Part shown: piece by piece, positions 7,634-16,562 of the stretch
How positions within the stretch are numbered: position 1 is the first letter of the stretch
Layout: the number at the start of each line of letters is the position of its first letter
Assembly: GCF_947493765.1 (NCBI RefSeq)
Contig: NZ_CANLSZ010000001.1
Span: 248,001-312,000 of the forward strand
Source: an uncultured Arthrobacter sp.
GTDB taxonomy: Bacteria > Actinomycetota > Actinomycetes > Actinomycetales > Micrococcaceae
Direction of reading: 5' to 3'
Length of the DNA: 64,000 nucleotides
Made by a program: the position numbers and the translations under genes
Notes under the pieces: generated by a model
Databases searched by the model: none
Told to the model about the DNA's origin: nothing
Seen by the model: only the letters and a program-made list of their open reading frames with translations

Positions 7634-8797
7634 CTAGCGTTCGTTCGCGAGGCTCAGCGCGGAGTCGACCGTCGACCTGACCAGGGCGTGTTCCTCGTCC
7701 GAGGCCTTCCTGCCGCGCACGTGCTCGAGGAAGCCGCAGCAGATCTCGGCGTCGTCCCTGGCATCCGCCATGCGCCGGCTGTAGCTCCGTGCATCCTCCT
7801 GGGCGCCGCCCTCCGGGGCGAACGCGAGCACGAGGGTGTCCGGGAAGCGCTCCCTGAGGCGTTCCATGGCTCGCGCCGGCCGTTCGGGATCGGTCAGGGT
7901 GATGTGGCAGTAGGCCTCCCGCGCCCACTCCAGGTCCTCGCGGACCAGCAGGTCCGCGAGGGGTCCGCTGAACACCGCGAGTGCACGGGGGGCGGGCCAC
8001 TGGACGGCGCGGACGGCGGCGACACCGCCGGGCCCGACGTCGAGGAGCCAGGCACCCTTCTGCTGGTGGACCTCGGAGAACGAGTAGGCCAGCGGCGATC
8101 CGGAGTAGCGGACGGTCTCGCTCAGTGTCTGCTGTCCGTGCAGGTGGCCCAGGGCGCTGTAGTCGAAGCCCTCGAAGAGAGCCTTCGGAACGGAGCCGAG
8201 CCCCCCGATGGCCAGCTCCCGCTCGCTGTCCGATCCGCTGCCGCCGGCCACGAAGCAGTGCGCCATGACGATCGAGACCACCGTCCCGTCCGCGGACCTC
8301 GCCTCCAGGTCAGCGCGGATCCGACCGAGCGCTGCGGCGGTCACCGCCGTGTGCGTGGCGCTGTCCGCCTCCAGGGGCCCGGCCACCACGCGGGGCTCCA
8401 GATAGGGCACGCCGTAGACGGCCAGCTCGGCGCCCGACCCGAGGGGGAGGAGCACCGGGACGGCGATGTCCTCGACGCGGGTGCGCAGGTGGACTCCCCC
8501 GCGGGCGAGGATCCGGCCTCCGAAGCCGAGTCTCGTGGCGGAGTCGTGGTTGCCGCTGCTGACCACAACCTGCGCTCCGGCGATCGTGAGGCGCTCCAGG
8601 GCCTCGTCGAACAGTGCCACGACGTCGACGGCGGGCAGGGCGCGGTCGTAGACGTCCCCGGCCACCAGGACGACGTCGACCTGCTCCTCGCGCACGGTCT
8701 TCTCGAGGCTGTCGACGAAGATCCGCTGGGCCTCGAGGGTGCCCGTGCCGTGGAACGAACGGCCCAGGTGCCAGTCGGACGTGTGGAGAATCCTCAT
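7634..8797 (-). CDS. sbcD: DNA repair exonuclease SbcD (Mre11-like)
   Basis: Nuclease subunit of SbcCD. The 387-residue protein carries the metallophosphoesterase motifs in order: HTSDWHLG (Asp8, His10), VAGDVYDR, SSGNHDS near residue 80, and GHLHGQQ with catalytic histidines near residue 215. A capping domain that contacts SbcC follows. An in-frame start further upstream exists, but the ATG at 8797 is exactly where homologues begin. A -10 hexamer TAGCGT ends 7 bases before it, implying a leaderless message. It is followed directly by sbcC. The gene is divergent from the ADP-ribosylglycohydrolase-like gene at 8875, with 77 bp between the two start codons. Confidence 0.96.
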   Translation of the reverse strand: MRILHTSDWHLGRSFHGTGTLEAQRIFVDSLEKTVREEQVDVVLVAGDVYDRALPAVDVVALFDEALERLTIAGAQVVVSSGNHDSATRLGFGGRILARGGVHLRTRVEDIAVPVLLPLGSGAELAVYGVPYLEPRVVAGPLEADSATHTAVTAAALGRIRADLEARSADGTVVSIVMAHCFVAGGSGSDSERELAIGGLGSVPKALFEGFDYSALGHLHGQQTLSETVRYSGSPLAYSFSEVHQQKGAWLLDVGPGGVAAVRAVQWPAPRALAVFSGPLADLLVREDLEWAREAYCHITLTDPERPARAMERLRERFPDTLVLAFAPEGGAQEDARSYSRRMADARDDAEICCGFLEHVRGRKASDEEHALVRSTVDSALSLANER

Positions 8798-8804
8798 GCA
8801 GTGC

Positions 8805-8810
8805 ACGCTA
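8805..8810 (-). promoter_or_regulatory. -10 element TAGCGT, leaderless promoter of sbcDC
   Basis: On the minus strand TAGCGT is followed by 7 bases and the sbcD ATG. No ribosome-binding site is present, consistent with leaderless transcription of the sbcD-sbcC operon. Confidence 0.5.
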
Positions 8811-8862
8811 CCGCCGGAGGGGGACATTACCGGTACCGGCGCCGCGTGCCCGGCCCCCTCCC

Positions 8863-8868
8863 TAGACT
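8863..8868 (+). promoter_or_regulatory. -10 element TAGACT, leaderless promoter
   Basis: TAGACT, six bases, then the GTG start at 8875. It is back-to-back with the sbcD promoter 53 bases away, so the two divergent genes share one short control region. Confidence 0.55.
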
Positions 8869-8874
8869 GGTCGG

Positions 8875-9873
8875 GTGACGAACGACAGCCCCACCGGCAA
8901 CACCTCCCCCGCACCCGCCCATCCCACGCCGGGCCCGCTCGAGTACGAGGACAGGGTGCTGGGTTGCCTCCTCGGGAGCGCGGCCGGCGATGCGTACGGC
9001 GTGCTCCGAGCCGCAGGTCGTGATCCGGCCGGGGCGCTCCGTGATCCGTCCACGCTCGCGGTCTCCTCGGCGACCTCCCTGACCCTGTACACCGTCGACG
9101 GTCTGGTGGAGGCGCTCGAGTGGGCCAACGACGGCGTCGCCGCGGACGAGACGGCCTGCCTCTGGCTCGCCTATCTGCGCTGGCTCCGACGTCAGGGGGA
9201 GCATCCACCGCCGCATGCTCCCGCCCCGCCGGACCGCTGGCTGGACCGGCAGACGGGCCTGCTGACCGGGCAGCGGCCCGACCGGGACACCGTGCAGGCC
9301 CTCCTCTCGGGCGAGATGGGAACACGGTCGCGTCCTCTCGACCCCCGCTCGGCGGGTGCCGGGGCCCTGGTCCGATCGGCACCCTTCGGGCTCGTCCCGC
9401 GGATCCCGGCGAGCATGGCGGAGCGGCTCACACTCGACGCCGCGGCGCTGACCCACGGCGCGGAGGAGGCGACGGCCCCGGCCGCCACCTACAGCGGCAT
9501 CATCCGGGCGCTCGCGATCGACGGGCTGGACCTCGCCGGGGCGCTCGGCAGCAGCGCGGAGACCGGTCCTCCCGCCGCGGATACGTCGGCGGAGCCGACG
9601 GCAGCGGGGACCCTGCACGCCGCCGTCCGGGGCGTCCTCGCGGGCACGGCGACGGACGCCGCACCGCAGGAGCAGTTCACCCTGGCCCTCGCCCACGCCG
9701 TGGAGGCGGCTGCCCCCGGCGCCTCACCCGTCGCGGCATCGCTGGCCGGCGGCATCATGGGAGCCCGCCACGGGACGAATGCCCTGCCCGGCGCCTATCT
9801 CTCCTCCTCCGGCACCCCGGAGATCGTCCGCGCGATGGCGCAGGCCCTGATCAGCCAGACCACGGGCGCGTGA
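8875..9873 (+). CDS. ADP-ribosylglycohydrolase-fold protein, predicted inactive
   Basis: A 332-residue protein of the DraG/ADP-ribosylglycohydrolase family, recognised by DRVLGCLLGSAAGDAYG (residues ~26-42), LTLYTVDGL after it, and the C-terminal GGIMGARHGTNALPGAYL. Active members bind two metal ions through an S/T-D-D-T motif and a C-terminal D-S-D-S/T motif. Here the first reads SSATS (residues 64-68), with both Asp replaced by Ser65 and Ala66. The C-terminal site reads GASPVAAS (from ~282) instead of GDSDSTGA. All recognisable metal ligands are therefore gone, although the fold-defining blocks remain and the frame is intact. It may bind ADP-ribose or act as a regulator, but no activity is claimed. 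Leaderless GTG start; divergent from sbcDC. Confidence 0.82.
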   Translation: MTNDSPTGNTSPAPAHPTPGPLEYEDRVLGCLLGSAAGDAYGVLRAAGRDPAGALRDPSTLAVSSATSLTLYTVDGLVEALEWANDGVAADETACLWLAYLRWLRRQGEHPPPHAPAPPDRWLDRQTGLLTGQRPDRDTVQALLSGEMGTRSRPLDPRSAGAGALVRSAPFGLVPRIPASMAERLTLDAAALTHGAEEATAPAATYSGIIRALAIDGLDLAGALGSSAETGPPAADTSAEPTAAGTLHAAVRGVLAGTATDAAPQEQFTLALAHAVEAAAPGASPVAASLAGGIMGARHGTNALPGAYLSSSGTPEIVRAMAQALISQTTGA

Positions 9874-9916
9874 GGGAGTCCCGCACCGGGACACCGCGGC
9901 GGGCCGCAACCGCCTC

Positions 9917-9922
9917 TAGGGT
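9917..9922 (+). promoter_or_regulatory. -10 element TAGGGT, leaderless promoter of the second SDR gene
   Basis: TAGGGT followed by 7 bases and the ATG at 9930. The intervening GGAGGG could also serve as a weak ribosome-binding site, so a short leader cannot be excluded. Confidence 0.45.
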
Positions 9923-9929
9923 GGAGGGC

Positions 9930-10844
9930 ATGTGGAATCCCCGTGCCCTCCCCGCACTGTCCGGCCAGCGCATCCTCGTCACGGGCGGCAACGCCGGGCT
10001 GGGCTACTTCGCCTGTGAACAACTGGCCGGCGCCGGCGCGAGCGTGATCATGGCGTCACGCAGCAAGGAGAAGGCGCTGCGCGCGATCCAGGCCATCCAT
10101 GACCGCCACCCCGACGCCGAGGTCAGGTTCCAGCGCCTCGACCTGGCCGATCTGTCCTCCGTGCGCACCGCCACCGAGGCCCTCGCAGCGGGCGATGCCG
10201 TGACGGGGCTGCTCGCGAACGCCGGGGTTGTCGGGTCCGCGGAACGGCGGACGACGGCGGACGGGTTCGAGCTGCAGCTGGGCACGAATCATCTGGGTCA
10301 CTACGCGCTGATCGCCGGTCTCCTGCCCGCACTCACCGACGCCGGGGCGAGGATCGTCCATCTGGCCAGTATCAGCCATCGCTGGGCCAGGCTCACTCCG
10401 ACGTCGCTGCAGCCGTCGTCGTACCGGAACGCGCGCGCCTACGCCACGTCCAAGCTGGCCGTCACGGCCTTCGGCTTCGAGTTGGCACGGCGCCTGGAGC
10501 TGACGGGAAGCCGGGCCACGAGCGTCGTCGCTCACCCCGGCTTCTCCCTGGGGATGCTCACTCCCGACCGCCCCGGCGTCGCGGCCCACAAGGAGGCGTC
10601 CCGCTGGCGGCAGCGCGTCATGGCCCCCGTGGCCCAGGGCAAGGACGACGGCGCCTGGCCGCTCGTGCGCGCCGTGGCGGACCGGTCCATCCCGAACGGC
10701 GCGTACTGCGGGCCCGCCGGCTGGTTCCAGCTCTCGGGAGAGCCCGCCCTCGTCCCGGTGAAGCCCCACGCCCGCGACAGCACAGCGGCGTCACGGCTGA
10801 TCGACCTGTCCGCGGCCCTCACCGGCGTCCCGCTCCGCCTCTGA
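9930..10844 (+). CDS. Short-chain dehydrogenase/reductase
   Basis: A 304-residue SDR with TGGNAGLG (residues 19-26), ANAGV near 93 (one Asn fewer than the common NNAG), an Asn in GTNHLGHYAL, Ser in LASISH and YATSK as the catalytic Tyr-Lys pair. It is a paralogue of the SDR at 975, sharing the TTADGFELQ-GTNHLGH block. It belongs to the retinol-dehydrogenase-like branch and its substrate is unknown. The in-frame frame runs back to 9120 through the preceding gene, but that is a shadow; the ATG at 9930 follows a -10 at the leaderless distance. It converges with the exonuclease gene 22 bases downstream. Confidence 0.9.
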   Translation: MWNPRALPALSGQRILVTGGNAGLGYFACEQLAGAGASVIMASRSKEKALRAIQAIHDRHPDAEVRFQRLDLADLSSVRTATEALAAGDAVTGLLANAGVVGSAERRTTADGFELQLGTNHLGHYALIAGLLPALTDAGARIVHLASISHRWARLTPTSLQPSSYRNARAYATSKLAVTAFGFELARRLELTGSRATSVVAHPGFSLGMLTPDRPGVAAHKEASRWRQRVMAPVAQGKDDGAWPLVRAVADRSIPNGAYCGPAGWFQLSGEPALVPVKPHARDSTAASRLIDLSAALTGVPLRL

Positions 10845-10866
10845 TGGCGGGTGTGTGTCGGAATAG

Positions 10867-11859
10867 CTAGGGACGGTGCAGCGCTGAGGATCCTGCGGTG
10901 AGGCGCAGGAACTGCTCCTCCGACAGGACGTCGATCGCGTGGCCACGCTCGTTGAGTTCGAGCACACGGCGGACCTTTCCGGTCACCCGCCCGTGCCGCA
11001 GATCGGAGGCGACGAAGCCGTCGCCCACCACCAGCACCGTGGTCCGCCGGGTCACCGAACTCGCCGGCTGTGCGCCGAGTCCGGCGACGCGTTCCTTCGC
11101 CTGCGGACGCGGCATGCCGAGGGACCCGGTGAAGACGACCGTCTGGCCGTAGAGGGGGTGCCGCGGATCGGCCTGCACGTTGGGGCTGGGATTGACGCCC
11201 TCCTCGGGCCATCCCGACCAGCCGGCCGCCGAGGACCCGCGACCCAGGGCGGTGCGCGTGGCCTTCGAGAGCTCGTCGACCCCCGGCGCGTACTGCTCGG
11301 TCCGCGAGAGCGGCAGGCTGTGGATCTCGAGGACCTCCTCCACGGAGGCTGCGTCCCACCGGCCCGCGATGTCGATCATGATGCCGGCACAGGCGCGGGC
11401 GTCCTCCACTGCGTCATGGTGCTTGAGCAGGGGCACTCCGGCCGCTTCCGCGACGAAGGGCAGCGAGTACGACGGGAGGGTGTAGCTCCGGCGGGAGAGG
11501 ACCACGGTACAGGCATACTCCCAGGCCGGACCGGGCAGTGAGGACACCTCCAGCGCGGACCGGATGACGCCGAGGTCGAACGCGGCGTTGTGCGCCACGA
11601 GGACGTCCTCGCCGATGAATCCGCCGATCTCGGGGAAGAGATCGCCGAAGCGCGGAGCGTCCCGGACCATCTGTGAGGTGATGCCGTGGATGGCGATGTT
11701 CCGGGAGTCGAAGTGGTCGTGGTCCGCCGGTGGCCGCATGAGCCAGGAGGCCTCCTCCACGATGCGCCCGTCCCTGACCTTCGTGAGACCGACGGCGCAC
11801 GGCGAGCCGCGGAAACCGTTCGCTGTCTCGAAGTCGATGGCCGTGAACGCGATTCCCAC
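10867..11859 (-). CDS. DEDDh exonuclease with C-terminal BRCT domain (DnaQ-like)
   Basis: A 330-residue protein. The N-terminal ~175 residues form a DnaQ-type 3'-5' exonuclease: ExoI motif AIDFETANG (Asp9, Glu11), ExoII HNAAFDLGVIRS near 90 and ExoIII HHDAVEDARA near 150. The C-terminal ~80 residues form a BRCT domain (GQTVVFTGSLGMPR, TVLVVGDGF near 290). This combination is widespread in Actinobacteria and is usually annotated as a DNA polymerase III epsilon-like subunit. Without a polymerase-binding tail it is more likely a stand-alone proofreading or repair nuclease. The GTG start at 11859 follows TAAAGT by 6 bases, and that spacer, GGAGGC, also looks like a ribosome-binding site. Confidence 0.93.
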   Translation of the reverse strand: MGIAFTAIDFETANGFRGSPCAVGLTKVRDGRIVEEASWLMRPPADHDHFDSRNIAIHGITSQMVRDAPRFGDLFPEIGGFIGEDVLVAHNAAFDLGVIRSALEVSSLPGPAWEYACTVVLSRRSYTLPSYSLPFVAEAAGVPLLKHHDAVEDARACAGIMIDIAGRWDAASVEEVLEIHSLPLSRTEQYAPGVDELSKATRTALGRGSSAAGWSGWPEEGVNPSPNVQADPRHPLYGQTVVFTGSLGMPRPQAKERVAGLGAQPASSVTRRTTVLVVGDGFVASDLRHGRVTGKVRRVLELNERGHAIDVLSEEQFLRLTAGSSALHRP

Positions 11860-11865
11860 GCCTCC

Positions 11866-11871
11866 ACTTTA
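11866..11871 (-). promoter_or_regulatory. -10 element TAAAGT upstream of the exonuclease gene
   Basis: Minus-strand TAAAGT with a 6-base GGAGGC spacer to the GTG start. It can be read as a leaderless promoter or, if transcription starts further upstream, as a ribosome-binding site. Confidence 0.4.
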
Positions 11872-11996
11872 CCGGGCGGGCGCCCACTGCCCCGCATCGG
11901 AGGGTGTGCTCAGGCCGGGTCGGGAAGGGCCGGTCCTTGAAGGAGCGGGCCTGATCCGGGTCATCCACTCCGGTGCGCCAGCCGGGGCCCCGCCCA

Positions 11997-12677
11997 TCAG
12001 GCCCGCTTCCGCCGGTACGTGCGGATCTTGGAGACCACGAAATAGATGAGGAACAGGACGACGGCGATGATCACGATCCGCTGGAAGATCCCGGCGTACT
12101 CCTCGACGATGCTCCAGTTCTCGCCCAGGTAGAAGCCCGCCAGGACGAAGATCGAGTTCCAGATCAGGCTGCCGGCGGTGGTGAGCAGCAGGAACTTCCC
12201 CACGGCCATCCTCTCGATGCCGGCCGGGATGGAGATCAGGCTCCTGAAGATGGGGATCATCCTGCCGAAGAACACCGCGCTGGAGCCGTGCCGGTCGAAC
12301 CACGCCTCCACCCTGTCGACGTCCTCGAGGTCCACGAGGGGTACCTTCGAGACGAGTCGGCGCATGCGGTCCCGTCCCAGCCAGGCACCGATGGCGTAGA
12401 GCGCGAGGGCTCCGACGACCGAGCCCAGGGTGGTCCAGATGATCGCCTCCGCGAGCGAGAAGTTCCCGCGGCTCGCCGTGAACCCGGCCAGGGGGAGGAT
12501 CACCTCGCTCGGCAGCGGCGGGAAGAGATTCTCGAGCGCGATGGCGAGCCCGGCACCGGGTGCGCCGATGGTCTCCATGAGATTGACGGCCCAGTCCGCG
12601 ACACTGCCGAGGGAGGAGCTGTCCGACGTCGTCGCGGTGGCGAGCGGGAGTGCGTCGATGGTCTGGGCGATGCTCAC
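11997..12677 (-). CDS. DedA family membrane protein
   Basis: A 226-residue membrane protein of the DedA/VTT family. Its motifs include ENLFPPLPSEVILPLAG (residues ~47-63), the GSVVGALALYAIGAWLGR helix region and the family signature FFGRMIPIFRSLISIPAG (~139-156), with further C-terminal helices and a basic tail. DedA proteins are implicated in lipid-carrier recycling (undecaprenyl phosphate flipping) and membrane homeostasis. The GTG at 12677 is preceded by AAAGAGGAAG; longer frames upstream overlap rdgB and are not credible. It lies 58 bases downstream of rdgB on the same strand and may be a late gene of that operon. Confidence 0.9.
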   Translation of the reverse strand: MSIAQTIDALPLATATTSDSSSLGSVADWAVNLMETIGAPGAGLAIALENLFPPLPSEVILPLAGFTASRGNFSLAEAIIWTTLGSVVGALALYAIGAWLGRDRMRRLVSKVPLVDLEDVDRVEAWFDRHGSSAVFFGRMIPIFRSLISIPAGIERMAVGKFLLLTTAGSLIWNSIFVLAGFYLGENWSIVEEYAGIFQRIVIIAVVLFLIYFVVSKIRTYRRKRA

Positions 12678-12735
12678 GATGTGTCTTCCTCTTTGTCGAT
12701 GGTGTGGATCGACGGCTTGCAGTGGTGGGTGGTGC

Positions 12736-13362
12736 TCAGGCGAGTGCGTCGACCAGATGCGGCAGCAGGGCCCGGAAGGCGATCCCCCGGTGGCTGATGG
12801 CGTTCTTCTCCTCGGACGAGAGCTCCGCGCAACTGCTGTCGAGTCCGTGGGGGACGAGGAGGGGGTCGTAGCCGAAGCCTCCCGTGCCCCGCGGTGCGGT
12901 GAGCAGGTGGCCGCGGAGCCGGCCGGTCTCAGTGGTGCCGCCGCCGTCCGGGTGTGCCAGGGCCGCAGCACATTCGAAGGCGGCGCCGCGCTGCTCCTCC
13001 GGGATGTCCGCGAGCTGGGCCAGGAGGAGGTCACGATTCGCGGCATCGTCGCCGTGCGAACCGGCCCACCGTGCCGAGAAGATCCCGGGGGCGCCTCCCA
13101 GGACGTCCACCGCGAGACCGGAATCGTCCGCGACGGCGAGGAGCCCGGTGGCGCGAGCCGTCTGCTCGGCCTTGAGCAGCGCATTCTCGCGGAAGGTCAC
13201 GCCGCTCTCGACGACGTCCGGTGCGCCGGCCGCCGCTGCGTCGACGACCTGCGTGTCGACGTCGAGCCCCGGCACCTGCCCGCGGAGCAGGTCGCGCAGC
13301 TCCCGGAGCTTCCCGGCGTTGCGGGTGGCCAGGACGAGCCGGGGCTGCGGGATGTCAGGCAC
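12736..13362 (-). CDS. rdgB: XTP/dITP diphosphatase (RdgB/HAM1)
   Basis: House-cleaning pyrophosphatase that removes deaminated purine nucleotides (dITP, XTP) from the pool. The 208-residue protein shows [16 protein letters not shown] (residues ~11-26), the [13 protein letters not shown] helix, the catalytic ADDSGLAVD segment near 85 and the C-terminal [12 protein letters not shown], all typical of the family. The start at 13362 overlaps the last 8 bases of rph, a pairing common in Actinobacteria, so the two are translationally coupled. Length and motifs are complete. Confidence 0.96.
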   Translation of the reverse strand: MPDIPQPRLVLATRNAGKLRELRDLLRGQVPGLDVDTQVVDAAAAGAPDVVESGVTFRENALLKAEQTARATGLLAVADDSGLAVDVLGGAPGIFSARWAGSHGDDAANRDLLLAQLADIPEEQRGAAFECAAALAHPDGGGTTETGRLRGHLLTAPRGTGGFGYDPLLVPHGLDSSCAELSSEEKNAISHRGIAFRALLPHLVDALA

Positions 13363-14143
13363 CCGGGGAGTCCCGGAGGGCGTCCTGCTGGATCCCGGCG
13401 AGCCGCGCCGTCCCCAGGAGTGCGAGGTCGAGCAGCGCGTCGAGCTCCGCGCGGTCGAAGGGTGCCCCCTCGGCCGTGCCCTGCACCTCGACGAAGGTCC
13501 CCGAGCCGGTGACGACCACGTTCATGTCCGTCTCGGCGCGCACGTCCTCGACGTAGGGCAGATCGAGCATGGGGACGCCGTCGATGATGCCGACGCTGAC
13601 GGCGGCCACGGTATCGGTCAGGGGCTCGGCCGAGGCGGGGATCAGCTTCTGGGTCCTGGCCCAGCCGATGGCGTCGGCGAGTGCCACGTAGGCGCCGGTG
13701 ATCGCTGCCGTCCTGGTGCCGCCGTCGGCCTGCAGCACGTCGCAGTCGAGGACGACGGTGTTCTCCCCGAGTGCTTTCGTGTCGATGATCGAGCGCAGCG
13801 AGCGACCGATCAGCCGTGAGATCTCGTGGGTCCTCCCACCTACCTTGCCCTTGACCGATTCGCGGTCGGAGCGCGTGTTCGTGGCCCGGGGAAGCATCGC
13901 GTACTCCGCGGTCACCCAGCCCGTGCCCCTACCCTTGAGCCACCGGGGGACGCCGCTCGTGAAGGACGCCGTGCAGAGCACGCGCGTGTCTCCGAACTCG
14001 ATCAGCGCCGACCCCTCGGCCTGCGTGGACCACCCGCGCGTGATGGTGACGCCACGCAGCTCGTCCGGCGTCCTGCCGTCCGCGCGCAGCTCGGGAGGGG
14101 TGCTGCCGGTGGCAGCGTCGGACGAGGAATTCGCGGAGGTCAT
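13355..14143 (-). CDS. rph: Ribonuclease PH
   Basis: Phosphorolytic 3'-5' exoribonuclease that trims tRNA 3' ends. The 262-residue chain contains the RNase PH core ([23 protein letters not shown] split across residues ~93-115 and [19 protein letters not shown] at ~135-155), including the phosphate-binding GGTRTA segment. It runs ~20 residues longer at the N terminus than E. coli RNase PH. The ATG at 14143 follows TAGACT by 7 bases, implying a leaderless transcript. First gene of an rph-rdgB unit, possibly extending to dedA. Confidence 0.96.
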   Translation of the reverse strand: MTSANSSSDAATGSTPPELRADGRTPDELRGVTITRGWSTQAEGSALIEFGDTRVLCTASFTSGVPRWLKGRGTGWVTAEYAMLPRATNTRSDRESVKGKVGGRTHEISRLIGRSLRSIIDTKALGENTVVLDCDVLQADGGTRTAAITGAYVALADAIGWARTQKLIPASAEPLTDTVAAVSVGIIDGVPMLDLPYVEDVRAETDMNVVVTGSGTFVEVQGTAEGAPFDRAELDALLDLALLGTARLAGIQQDALRDSPGA

Positions 14144-14150
14144 GATTTCC

Positions 14151-14156
14151 AGTCTA
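14151..14156 (-). promoter_or_regulatory. -10 element TAGACT, leaderless promoter of rph
   Basis: Minus-strand TAGACT, 7 bases, then the rph ATG at 14143; there is no Shine-Dalgarno sequence. Confidence 0.55.
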
Positions 14157-14176
14157 GACGCGCGGGGCCGGGGAGC

Positions 14177-14965
14177 TCAGACCTGGTAGGACACACCGGC
14201 GACGGCGACGGCGAGCTGGCCGTCGTAGCTCTGCCGCGCCTCGCCGACGGACACGTTGGCGTCGTTCCACACCGGCAGGTGCGTCAGAAGCAGCCGTTTC
14301 ACGGCGGCCCGCGTGGCGATCTCCCCCGCCCGGCGCCCGGTCAGGTGCACGCCGGTGATCGCGTCGTCGCGGCCCTCGTGGAACGCTGCCTCGCAGAGGA
14401 AGATGTCCGCGTCGCGGGCGGCGTCCACCACGCCGTCACAGGCGTCGGTGTCCCCCGAGTAGGTGAGGACCCGCGCCCCGCGGTCGTCCACTGCCGGGGA
14501 CTCCACGCGCAGCGCGTAGGCCTCCTCCTCGGTGTGGAGCACGTGGAACGGCGTGATCGTGAACGGCCCCACCGAGACCGCGGTGCGGTCGGACCAGGAG
14601 CGGAAGTCGAAGTCCTCGTGCATGCCGGGGTCGGGATCGAGGCCGTAGGCGCTGGCCATCCGGTCTGCCGTCGCCGCCGGACCCCACACGGGGATGCGCG
14701 GCAGCCCCCAGCCGGCAGGATCCCAGCGCACCGCCACGTGCAGCCCGCACAGGTCCATGCAGTGGTCGGGGTGGAGATGCGAGAGGAAGATCGCGTCGAT
14801 CTCCCGCAGGTCGGTGTACCGCTGGAGGGCTCCGAGCGAGCCGTTGCCCAGATCGAGGAGCACCCGCCAGGTGCGCCCCTCCCACTCCGCGGTCAGCAGG
14901 TAGCAGGACGCGGGCGACTGCGGTCCGGGGAAGGATCCGCTGCAGCCGACGATCGTGAGCTTCAT
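14177..14965 (-). CDS. MBL-fold metallo-hydrolase (RNase Z-like family)
   Basis: A 262-residue metallo-beta-lactamase-fold protein. It has the zinc-binding HLHPDH at residues 63-68, LDLGNGSLG at 37-45, a later [11 protein letters not shown] and CEAAFHEG, and a C-terminal LLTHLPVW His. The order fits the RNase Z/PhnP-like branch. Orthologues lie between murI and rph throughout Actinobacteria, but their substrate is not settled; a cyclic nucleotide or RNA phosphodiester is possible. The ATG overlaps the murI stop (ATGA), so the two genes are translationally coupled. Confidence 0.9.
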   Translation of the reverse strand: MKLTIVGCSGSFPGPQSPASCYLLTAEWEGRTWRVLLDLGNGSLGALQRYTDLREIDAIFLSHLHPDHCMDLCGLHVAVRWDPAGWGLPRIPVWGPAATADRMASAYGLDPDPGMHEDFDFRSWSDRTAVSVGPFTITPFHVLHTEEEAYALRVESPAVDDRGARVLTYSGDTDACDGVVDAARDADIFLCEAAFHEGRDDAITGVHLTGRRAGEIATRAAVKRLLLTHLPVWNDANVSVGEARQSYDGQLAVAVAGVSYQV

Positions 14966-15873
14966 GCGCGCCGCGCTCCCGCGGCGGTGATCATGTCGGG
15001 CGTGACCCGCGCGAGGCTGCCGGTGGGGTACTCCTCGGCGACGCGGTCCACGTGCTGCACGGTGAGCACCTCCGGGCCGAGGAAGCGCCGGGCCAGCACC
15101 TCGAAGCTCGCGGCATCCCCCGTCGCGGCGAAGCGGTGGGTTCCCGGACCGGTGCCGGTGCGCTCGAGGCCGTGCGAGATGAGGGCACGGTAGACGTCCT
15201 TCGCCGTCTCCTCGGCGCTCGAGACCAGGGTGACGGCGTCGCCCATGACGTAGGAGATGACGCCGGTGAGCAGGGGGTAGTGGGTGCAGCCGAGCACGAG
15301 GGTGTCCACGTCGGCTGCCTTCAGCGGGGCGAGGTACTCCTCGGCTGTGCGCAGCAGCTCCGGGCCACCGGTGATGCCGGCCTCCACGAACTCGACGAAG
15401 GCGGGGCAGGCCACGGACGTGACGTCGAGGTGGGTCGCGGCGGCGAAGGTGTCGTCGTACGCGCGGGAGCCCACGGTGGCCGTCGTGCCGATGACGCCCA
15501 CGCGGCCCGAGCGGGTCGAGGCGACGGCCCGGCGCACTGCCGGCTGGATGACCTCGATCACGGGGATCCCGTAGCTGGCGGTGTAGCGTTCCCGTGCATC
15601 GCGCAGGACCGCGGCCGAGGCCGAGTTGCAGGCGATCACGAGGAGCTTCACCCCGGAGTCGACCAGTTCGTCCATGATGGCGAGCGCGTTCGCGCGGACC
15701 CGGGCGATCGGCAGGGGTCCGTACGGGCCGTTCGCGGTGTCCCCCACGTACATGATCGACTCGTGGGGTAGCTGGTCGATGACGGAGCGGGCCACCGTCA
15801 GGCCACCGACGCCGGAGTCGAAGATCCCGATGGGCGCCTCACTGCGGTCCACGGTTGCTGGCTCGGAACTCAT
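14962..15873 (-). CDS. murI: Glutamate racemase
   Basis: Makes D-glutamate for peptidoglycan. The 303-residue protein has the N-terminal [14 protein letters not shown] block (catalytic Asp19/Ser20), the first catalytic cysteine in [10 protein letters not shown] (~85), the second in LGCTHYPLL (~200) and [11 protein letters not shown]. The ATG at 15873 is chosen over an in-frame GTG at 15885 because the GTG lies inside a likely -10 (TAGTGT), while the ATG has AGAGG just upstream. The 3' end overlaps the MBL gene by 4 bases. Confidence 0.95.
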   Translation of the reverse strand: MSSEPATVDRSEAPIGIFDSGVGGLTVARSVIDQLPHESIMYVGDTANGPYGPLPIARVRANALAIMDELVDSGVKLLVIACNSASAAVLRDARERYTASYGIPVIEVIQPAVRRAVASTRSGRVGVIGTTATVGSRAYDDTFAAATHLDVTSVACPAFVEFVEAGITGGPELLRTAEEYLAPLKAADVDTLVLGCTHYPLLTGVISYVMGDAVTLVSSAEETAKDVYRALISHGLERTGTGPGTHRFAATGDAASFEVLARRFLGPEVLTVQHVDRVAEEYPTGSLARVTPDMITAAGARRA

Positions 15874-15978
15874 GACCTCTGACACTAGGGCGTGCTGCCG
15901 ACGAAAACTATTCGCCGGTCCGTGGCTTTTGTCACAGCACCCCGTGGGTCCGATCCTGTGACGCAGCCCCGCGTCGGG

Positions 15979-16554
15979 TCAGCGCTGCAGCTTCGCAGCC
16001 TTCAGCATGGCCTGCACGAGCGATTCCTGCAGCCAGGTGATGAAGTTGTAGACGAGGGCCAGATAGGACTCCACGTTGTCCACGTCCTTGGAGTCCGCGA
16101 CGTCGTGGAGGCGCTCGGCGTCCTCCTCCGTCTCGATGCTCAGGCGGTCCGCGAGGACGAGGCGGACGTCGTTGAGTGCCTGTGCCAGGATCCGCCCCTG
16201 CTCGTCGTTGAGCGTCATGGGACTCGACTCGATCAGCAGGGCACTGCCGCGCAGGGCCCCGATCTTCTGCTCGCGCAGGGAACGCTCCGTCAGGCGGCGG
16301 AAGGCGAGTGCCTCGTCGTCGTCGCCGCGGACGGCGTCGGGCAGGAGGCGCCGCACGGCGGAGTCGTCCGGGGCCGTGGCGTCGGCGTCGGAGCCCGACA
16401 TGCCCACGAGGGCCGCGAGCGGGTCCTCGCTGGGGCCGGTCTCGGGCTCGAGCATGGAGATGACGTCGTCGAGCAGGGCGCGGAGCAGGCGTGCCTCGCC
16501 CGGTTCCAGTGCTCCGGTGATCCCGCGGCGGGTGGACTTGAACGGTTTCGCCAT
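15979..16554 (-). CDS. DUF2017 family protein
   Basis: A 191-residue soluble, largely helical protein of the actinobacterial DUF2017 family. The N terminus reads MAKPFKSTRRGITGALEPGE, and the C terminus contains DNVESYLALVYNFITWLQE, a conserved block. No catalytic motif is visible. Orthologues almost always sit next to clpS, here 8 bases downstream of its stop on the same strand, which suggests a role connected with ClpS/ClpP proteolysis. That link is inferred from gene context only. Confidence 0.88.
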   Translation of the reverse strand: MAKPFKSTRRGITGALEPGEARLLRALLDDVISMLEPETGPSEDPLAALVGMSGSDADATAPDDSAVRRLLPDAVRGDDDEALAFRRLTERSLREQKIGALRGSALLIESSPMTLNDEQGRILAQALNDVRLVLADRLSIETEEDAERLHDVADSKDVDNVESYLALVYNFITWLQESLVQAMLKAAKLQR

Positions 16555-16562
16555 GGGTCGGT

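Noticed and set aside
4928-8878. A 1316-codon open frame on the plus strand
   Set aside because: It is antisense to sbcC and sbcD, shows only Ser/Arg/Ala-rich composition without motifs, and arises from high GC at the third codon position.
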